Positions 58,147 to 64,000 of a stretch of DNA of 64,000 nucleotides are shown in pieces. The position numbers were made by a program, and so were the translations under genes. Below the pieces are notes generated by a model. The model did no database searches. It saw only the letters and a list, made by a program, of their open reading frames with translations, and was not told where the DNA came from. Each line of letters opens with the position of its first letter. The stretch's first letter is position 1. Source of the stretch: Geosiphon pyriformis. Lineage: Eukaryota; Glomeromycota; Glomeromycetes; Archaeosporales; Geosiphonaceae. The DNA lies in assembly GCA_016748015.1 (NCBI GenBank), contig JAAOMT010000061.1, positions 1 to 64,000 on the forward strand, written 5' to 3'.

Positions 58147-58320
58147 GATTGCTTATATTTCTAAGCAATGTGCTATGATTTCTTGAGCAATATGCTCTAA
58201 TTTTCTAACATTGCTCCACATTGCTAAACAATGTACCATGATTTCTGATATTGCTCCATATTGCTAAGCAATGTGCCATAATTTTTGACATTGCTCCACA
58301 TTGCTAAGCAATATGCTCAC
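58147..58320. repeat. 40-bp tandem repeat with internal palindrome, about 4 units
   Basis: Units start at 58147, 58209, 58249 and 58289 (the last is 32 bp), with a 22-bp partial unit at 58187-58208. Each unit holds ATTGCTAAGCAAT or a close variant, a near-perfect palindrome, and CATTGCTCCA. The spacing between the last three units is exactly 40 bp. Confidence 0.9.
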
Positions 58321-58384
58321 ATGCTAACTACTACTCTCTTATTGGTTTACTATTTTCTATATCTGTTTTTTTTTATAAATAACA

Positions 58385-58402
58385 TTATCTTCTTCTTTTT
58401 TT
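58385..58402 (-). other. Polypurine tract of gypsy B
   Basis: Sense AAAAAAAGAAGAAGATAA abuts the TGTTA start of the 3' LTR. This is where plus-strand DNA synthesis would be primed. Confidence 0.65.
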
Positions 58403-58449
58403 AATATTGAGCTCCATTGAAATTCTTATTTTGAATTATGTCAAATATT

Positions 58450-59530
58450 TTTTTTTCAAGTAGCATCTGTTCTACCCTACTCTTTATTTCTTCAATTTGT
58501 GAGTTGTTCATTCTTCCCTATTGGTTGATAGTTATTGTTTCCATGTCAAAATGTAACAATACTTCTGGGTAGTTTTGAAATATAGTATATAGTCAATAAA
58601 TGATCTTGATATATAATGTCAAGTTTGTTTTTTTTCTAATAATGTTTTTAATGTTCCAAATTATCTCTTGATTGAAGATTCTCTTGGATTTGTCAAGATA
58701 TAATTTCTGAATATCTACTTTTCATCACAATTAATAGTAGCAGTATGATATTGGAAGTTGGTCTATTCATTGTTTCCAATTTTCTTTTACCAGTTCTTCT
58801 GTTGAAACCATGGTGGTTATTTTTCTGAAAGTGTTCTTTACTTTCTTTACTATTTTATCTGACCAGTTTATTGATTGTTTCTGTGGTTGCTGGTATAGTG
58901 TATTTTTCTCTTTTTGTTTGGTGTTTTAATAACAGATTGTTTGGTTGTTGATGATAATTTTCATGTCTACTTGCTGTTGACTTAAAGCCTGAAACAATTG
59001 TTGAGCTAACATGTAAATATAGTCTGATACTTCTATTTTCTTTGTTGTTTTTGTTGCATATACTGTGTTTTTATATACTCTTTTGGTTGTTTAATTTGAT
59101 GTGTTTGGTCCGATTATTATGATTAGTTCCATATCTCATGGAATTTTATTTGGTTAGACTAGTATTCTCTGTACTCCTAATTGTGGAATATTACTGATGA
59201 ATAGTAATACTATATAGTGATATGGTTTTAGTCAATCACTATGTGCTGCTTTGGTTAAGATTTTGTTATTCTATCTTAATTTATAAGCTCCATTTTCTAG
59301 GATTTCTTCTATGTAAAATGGTTTGTCCCATTTGGGATCAAATTTTCTACTCTATTGTTTTTCTGCTTTGATATGATATAAAAGTACTTTGTCTCCAATT
59401 CTAAATTCGACTGGTTTATCTGGTAGTTGGTTATCATGTCTTTTTTTTTGTTTCTCTTGTGATTTTTAGATGTTATTAACTGCTTTTCACCATTTGCTTT
59501 TTAGTGTCTTCATTAAATTATATGTTCTTT
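58450..59530 (-). pseudogene. Gypsy B post-integrase region, unidentified
   Basis: Downstream of the integrase core the pol frame continues for about 350 codons, with stops only every 20-80 codons, which is too open for random sequence. Recognisable stretches include MELIIIIGPNTSN, KNTVYATKTTKKIEVSDYIY and SINWSDKIVKKVKNT. The first part (59530-59200) should be the integrase C-terminal domain. The rest I do not recognise. It ends about 50 bp before the polypurine tract. Confidence 0.55.
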
Positions 59531-60472
59531 TCAACAATGTTCTTTGAAAATTTTTTCTGTTATTGGTTCTGTTGGATATGTTTTGATTTCTATCTTAACT
59601 GGTAATGTTGCTGTTCTACTGTATACTAATTCAAATGGTATTGCTTGTATAGTGTTTTGCTTTATTATTCTGTAAACAAATAATACTGATGGTATAAACA
59701 AATCCCATTCATTTTGGTTTTTTTGGCTGATCTTGGCTATTGCTTTACACAATATTCTGTTGAACTTTTCAACTAACCTATTTGTTTATGGATAGTATGA
59801 TAATGATAATGATCTTTTTATCCCAAATCTTTGACTTAATTCTGCTAATGTTCTATTCACAAAATAAGTTTTTTGATCTGATAGTAGTTTTTTTGGACAT
59901 TCATATTAACAGATCAAATTTTGATGGATGAATTTGGCAATAGATTCTGCATCTGTTCTTTGAATAGCTTTTGTTTCTGGCCATTTTGTAAGATAATCCA
60001 TGGCTATTACAATATATCTGTTGCCTCTACTGGTGATTGTTAATGGTCCAACTAAGTCAATTCTAATATGATTGAATGATTGTCCCATTTTAATTGGTTT
60101 TAATAGTTTACTGGATTTTGTTTCATCTCTTCTTTGACAAGCATCACAATTTTGAACATATTAGATAATATTTGGATACATTGATGGCCAATAATATCTT
60201 TTTCTGGTTCTTTTTATGGTTGCTTCTTTGTGAAAATGTCCTGCTGTTAGATCTGAGTGCATGTTGAATAATATTGTCTCTTTTTCTAATTCTGTAATTA
60301 CTCTGGTTGGTTGGTCTGGATTTCTTTTGTTCTTATGGTAAAATATATTTTGATGGTTGATAAAATATTTTGATTGTTGTTTTATGTTATTTTGTTCTTT
60401 TTGAGATAATTTCTTCTTGAACAATTGGATATTTATATAATATTGAAGTTGTTGGTATTTTTGTATGTTCAT
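59531..60472 (-). pseudogene. Gypsy B integrase
   Basis: Inserts element DNA into the genome. The zinc-binding HHCC domain is visible: HSDLTAGHFH (about 60260) and NCDACQRR (60140). The catalytic core has all three acidic residues: RIDLVGP (60070), LSDQKTYF (59880) and RLVEKFNRIL (59770). Conserved GNRYIVIAMDYLTKWPE follows the first Asp. Stops at 60160, 59905 and about 59785 break it, one of them TAA before TNRLVEKF. All pieces share one frame. Confidence 0.9.
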
Positions 60473-60489
60473 CTTTTTATTATATTTTT

Positions 60490-60990
60490 GGGTTGAAATG
60501 TTTTAAATTTGTCTTATTCATGACAAACTGTCAGCATTTCTATTTTCTTTTTCTTTTTTGTAATATACTGTATAGTTAAATGATGAAAGTTCTATTTTTT
60601 ATCTGACATGGCAATTGTCTTCAAATTCTTGCTTTTGGATTGAAGTCAATCCTTTGTGATCAGTCTATACATCAAACTTTTTGACTCAAGTATTTTTTCC
60701 ATTTGGTGACAGCCCAATAGATAGCTAAATGCTCTAGTGCTAGAGTTCTATAGTTCTTTTCAGCTGGACTTAAGCTTTTACTGGCATAAGCTACTGAATG
60801 TTCTTGTCTGTTTGGTCTTTTCTGAGATAATACTGCTTCCAATGCTTGATCCAACATATCTGTTGTAATTGTGAATCATTTACTATAATCTGAATAAATT
60901 AATACTGAAGCTTGAATAAGCTTTTTTCTTAATATATCAAAAGTTTCTTGCTGAGTTTCTGTTCATTCATATTTCATGTTCTTTGTTTCT
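60490..60990 (-). pseudogene. Gypsy B RNase H domain
   Basis: Removes element RNA from RNA-DNA hybrids. The piece at 60857-60672 shows LGAVLSQ-like ALEAVLSQKRPN, then HSVAYASKSLSPAEKNYRTLALE, the typical Ty3/Gypsy RNase H signature. The continuation with KGLTSIQKQEFE and NADSLS-type ending (60660-60500) is interrupted by stops. Confidence 0.8.
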
Positions 60991-61870
60991 AGTTAATGTA
61001 GTGGTTAAGCTATTTTGGAAAAGTTTTTGATAAAATGACAGTAGTATTCAACAAATCCCAAAAATGCTCTTAATTTTGTGAAATTATTCGGTACTAGAAA
61101 GTTCTTAACAATCTCAATCTTGTTTGAATCTGTTTGATACCATCCTTGTTCACAACATGTTCCAAAAACTTGAGTTCTGTTTTGCCAAAGAAACATTTGT
61201 TGGCATTTAATTTCAATCCTGCTTGTTTAAGTCTTTCAAATACTTGTTGGAGATGATGCAGATGATCATCAAATGTTTTTAAGAATACATTAGTGTTATC
61301 CAAATATATGACTACTGATTTTCATAGTAGCCCAGTATAAACAATTTCTATAAGTTGCTGAAATATGACAGGAGCATTCATCAAGCCAAATGACATCACT
61401 TTAAATTTGAAATTTTTTTCTTACATTGTAAAAGCCGTTTTTTTTTTGTCTTTTGGTTTTATGGCTACTTGTTAGTAACTATTGTCTAAGTCTAAAGTTG
61501 AGAATCATTTTTTTTCTTTAAAAGCATCAAACAGCTCTTGGATCTTTGGGGTTGGATAACTATCTCCTTTTATTACTTTATTCAGTTTCCAGTAATTCAC
61601 ACAAAAGTGGATTTTTCCATTTTTCTTATGAACTAGTATTACTGGTAATGACTATGGGCTCATTGATAGTTGAATTAACCTATTGTCAAGCATCTGATTG
61701 ATTTTTTGATGGATGATCTCATGGCTGGCTACTAGTACTCTGTATGCTCATTGTTTGATTGGCATTGCATCTCTAGTCTTGATCTGATGCTGAATTATAT
61801 TAGTTTTGCCAAATTCATTTTTGCTTGCAAAGATGTCATTGAAGTTATTGAGTACCATCTTAAGTTGCAT
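60991..61870 (-). pseudogene. Gypsy B reverse transcriptase
   Basis: Blocks in order: ILVHKKNGKIHFCVNYWKLN (61625), STLDLDNSY (61490), VMSFGLMNAPVIFQQ (61390), the catalytic box VVIYLDNTNVF (61300), then KTELKFLEHVVNKDG (61150). The catalytic YLDD reads YLDN, one G-to-A change. Several TAG/TGA fall at Trp positions, for example after DLDNSY and after TGLL. A frame change lies near 61100. Inactive. Confidence 0.88.
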
Positions 61871-61873
61871 CTA

Positions 61874-62233
61874 TTAAAGTGGGTCTAAATTTCCCAAGTT
61901 TATCTGTTCTAATTGTTCTGGTTGAAGCAAATAATATTCTTCTTGTCCATATATTGTTTGTGATATAATATTCACATATCCACAAAGTTGTGGAAAGTCT
62001 GGAATGGTGCTTGGTGGTTGATTTTCAACTTTAGTGTTTAAGTATCTGATTATAGTTCTTTTTGGTATCTCAATAACATCTTCAATTGTGTTGTAGATAA
62101 TAATTTTGATGTGTTTAGGGCTTTTGGCTAATATATAAAAATTGGTAAGTCCAATCTCTCTTGTTTTACAAATAGTTGTTTTTGCTTCAAACATTTGAGC
62201 TTGACCTTTTACTTTTCTTTCTATTATTAACAT
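61874..62233 (-). pseudogene. Gypsy B pre-RT linker
   Basis: A 119-codon stretch in the pol frame between the dUTPase-like domain and RT. It contains IPKRTIIRYLNTKVE, a segment often seen just upstream of RT in Gypsy pol, where the end of the aspartic protease fold would sit. No D-S/T-G catalytic motif is visible, so a protease cannot be called. Confidence 0.6.
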
Positions 62234-62263
62234 GTATTAATCATATGATAGAATGGAAATTGA

Positions 62264-62850
62264 TTAATGAGTGGAGATAATTTTTCCCTTGTCAATAATT
62301 TCTTTCTCTGTCATATTAACTGGTATGTCTATTCTACCTATTGATCTGAATCTCTGTATTTCTCTAGCTGTAATTTCTAATTCTTCTCTGTTTTCTACTA
62401 ATACTAATTGAGCTACTTTAACCAAAGACAGGAATATTGCCTGTGCTATCTTTTCATTTGGCTTTATGATATAGGCTATTTTTGAGTCATTTTGTAGCAT
62501 AGCAATAATATTTCCTACATATTTTGCATCAATTATTCCTCCTCTAATGTTAATTTCTTTTCTTACTAAACTACTCCTGGATGCTAATTGAACTATTGTT
62601 GTTGCTAGAATTTCCAGTGCTATTTTAAGATCAATGCAGATGCATGAGTATGGTTTCAATTTGATAGTATCTGTTTCTGGATATTTTAGATCAAAATCTG
62701 CATCAGTATCATGCACACATTTTGGCATGATACTCTCATCATTGTCACTAAACCATTTTAGTTTCTGCTCTTTGAAGAGGTCAAGGAGCACAATGTATTG
62801 TTTGGAATTTGAATCAAAGTTTGAATCATTGTAATTTTCGTTGCCATTTT
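62264..62850 (-). pseudogene. Gypsy B dUTPase-like domain
   Basis: Trimeric dUTPases convert dUTP to dUMP and so keep uracil out of DNA. All five family motifs are traceable in order: DADFDL (motif 1, about 62700), ASRSSLVRKE (motif 2), GGIIDAKYVGNI with catalytic Asp and Tyr kept (motif 3, about 62530), NEKIAQAIFL (motif 4) and RFRSIGRID (motif 5, a degenerate GFGSTGR). One frame covers 62264-62791. The upstream acidic stretch (DNDENNDSSS) reaches about 62940 across a stop near 62850. The position upstream of RT is where Gypsy elements normally have the protease. Confidence 0.8.
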
Positions 62851-63059
62851 AAACAGAGCTGGAATCATTATTTTCATCATTGTCATTGTTGAAGTTTGAA
62901 TTGGAATTAAACAGTAATTCCGATTCCAATCCACAGCTACTAATTGGTTTTTCTTCTTTTGGGATCATGTAAATTATACATAGTAGTGGATTGTAAATGA
63001 AATTACACTTATTACAATATTAAAAGTCATAGGAAATTAGACAATGTTAACATAATTAA

Positions 63060-63610
63060 ATATTCAACTGCTCTAAACACTGCTCTTGTTCTTCTTTAGT
63101 GAATGTTAGTTACTGGTAATGTTTATGGAATTTTTTCAGATCATCTTCAATGTTGCCAAAGACATTGAAAGTTTGGACGTATTCAAATTCAGGAAGAGAT
63201 AGAAAGTTGTTTTTGATTTTCAGTAGTTTACTGGTTGTTGCATCTTCTGTTTTCACACTTGCCATTCTCCAGATTTCATGTTCATCGTGAGGATATCCTT
63301 CCAATTATTACAACACTCATTTTCAGGCATTGTCAATTAATGTTCTCTTGTGTACCCAGTCATTGATTAAGATTATATACTGACACATTTTATCACATGT
63401 TCCTCCATGTCCAGAAATGTCATTCTACATTTTTTTGTTAGGCAAAATAGTTTTACATGCAAAGCACAATTCATTGTCTCATTTTTCCTGCCATTTTGGT
63501 CATCCAAAGCATTTTATGATGCATGGGCGACAGTAAAATTGTGTTGCTGTGGAGTATTTTTTGTTGTCACCACAGCATGCACTCATTGATGACAATTTCT
63601 TGTCACAATT
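63060..63610 (-). pseudogene. Gypsy B cysteine-rich segment
   Basis: Sense frame with CCGDNKKYS, FYCRPCIIKCFG, CFACKTILPNKK, then GHGGTCDKMC and INDWVHK. This is a cysteine pattern like two zinc ribbons or a RING/LIM-like fold, interrupted by TGA and TAG at likely Trp or Arg codons. It continues into YPHDEHEIWRMA and an acidic/hydrophobic tail ending at 63110 (63304-63110, after a small frame change). I do not recognise a named family. It may be an N-terminal or gag-replacing protein of this element. Confidence 0.55.
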
Positions 63611-64000
63611 GATGCATATAAGCTTTGGTTGGTGATAGGTGGATTGTTGTGGTGTAGTATAGGTGTAGGAATTATAAATAGTGGTGTTGGTGGGTGTTAT
63701 TTCTTTCTTCTTTTTTTTTTTTTCCCTTATTGCTTTCTTCCTCCTCTCAAGTTATTAGCTCTTTCTGGTTATTGTCAGTTTCCCAGACTTGGTTGGAATT
63801 CCAGGTAAGTTTTTTTTTTCTTTCTTTTCCTATTGTTGTCTTAAGAAAGTATTAATAATAACTTGTTGTGGTCTTCATTGGCCCAAAAAACTTAGTATGC
63901 TTCCCAGGTAGGTTTTTTTTTTCCTTCCAGTTTGATCAATAGTTGTTTTCCTAAAGAAGCTTAAAAATGTCTACACATGGCTGGGACTCACATGTATTAA
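63611..64000. other. Right edge, pyrimidine-rich, with a short direct repeat
   Basis: No open frame. CCAGGTAAGT plus a T run at 63801-63820 recurs as CCAGGTAGGT plus a T run at 63904-63923, about 100 bp apart. On the element sense strand these are A runs followed by ACTTACCTGG. Likely 5' untranslated region of gypsy B. The 5' LTR was not seen. Confidence 0.5.

Larger units (their letters stand above)
57568..58384 (-). repeat. Gypsy B 3' LTR
   Basis: About 817 bp. The outer end is TGTAAC at 57568, next to interrupted LINE sequence. The inner end is sense TGTTATTTATA at 58384, directly after a polypurine tract. It carries a 40-bp tandem array in U3 (58147-58320) and a TATA-like ATTATATATACA just downstream of it (sense, 58118-58129). 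The partner LTR is outside the window, so the boundaries are inferred from one copy. Confidence 0.7.
57568..64000 (-). mobile_element. Ty3/Gypsy LTR retrotransposon, 3' part (gypsy B)
   Basis: Minus-strand element running off the right edge. Sense order from the right: cysteine-rich segment, dUTPase-like domain, linker, RT, RNase H, integrase, an extra C-terminal region, a polypurine tract and the 3' LTR. Pol keeps nearly one frame but has many stops. No protease was recognised, and gag is not seen unless it lies beyond 64000. Its left end at 57568 interrupts L7 ORF2. Confidence 0.9.

Noticed and set aside
58147-58320. CRISPR-like array
   Set aside because: The 40-bp units are contiguous with no unique spacers, in a eukaryotic LTR.
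1-64000. AT-rich organelle genome
   Set aside because: TOM70 is a nuclear gene with spliceosomal GT-AG introns, and LINE and Gypsy elements with RNase H fill the rest.

Overview
This is a eukaryotic nuclear window, most likely from a Glomeromycotina (arbuscular mycorrhizal) fungus or a close relative. The reasons are very AT-rich spacers, short introns (63-148 bp) in the single host gene, and LINE and Ty3/Gypsy families that resemble, from memory only, those of Rhizophagus. There are no operons, CRISPR arrays, rRNA genes or recognisable tRNA genes.

The only convincing host gene is a ten-exon TOM70 (mitochondrial import receptor) on the minus strand at 45590-48281. It includes an 8-nt microexon. 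It sits as a more GC-balanced island between AT-rich stretches.

Nearly everything else is retrotransposon. Seven LINE copies, named L1 to L7 here, have the layout ORF1 (RNA-binding, zinc knuckle), then ORF2 (endonuclease, reverse transcriptase, RNase H, terminal Cys/His motif). L1 4498-6555 (-), L2 7880-14726 (-), L3 14727-21385 (-), L4 21777-28583 (-), L5 30354-36600 (+), L6 37015-43775 (-), L7 51291-57567 (+). L4 is best preserved. L1 and L7 are the most decayed. L5 and L6 lie tail to tail. At least two pieces of apparently blank AT-rich spacer (6556-6840 and about 44865-44935) are much older LINE remnants.

Two Ty3/Gypsy elements lie at the window edges, both minus strand and both inside LINEs. 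Gypsy A (1-4497) interrupts L1 near the start of its ORF2. Gypsy B (57568-64000 and beyond) interrupts the 3' end of L7. Gypsy B carries a dUTPase-like domain upstream of its reverse transcriptase and a cysteine-rich segment further upstream. Both LTRs hold short tandem repeats.

All transposon genes are broken. Breakage is mainly by stop codons explained by single C-to-T or G-to-A changes at Trp, Gln or Arg codons, and by Asp-to-Asn changes at catalytic sites. Frameshifts are few in the younger copies: ORF2 of L3 and of L4 keeps one reading frame from end to end. This suggests decay driven by transitions rather than by indels.
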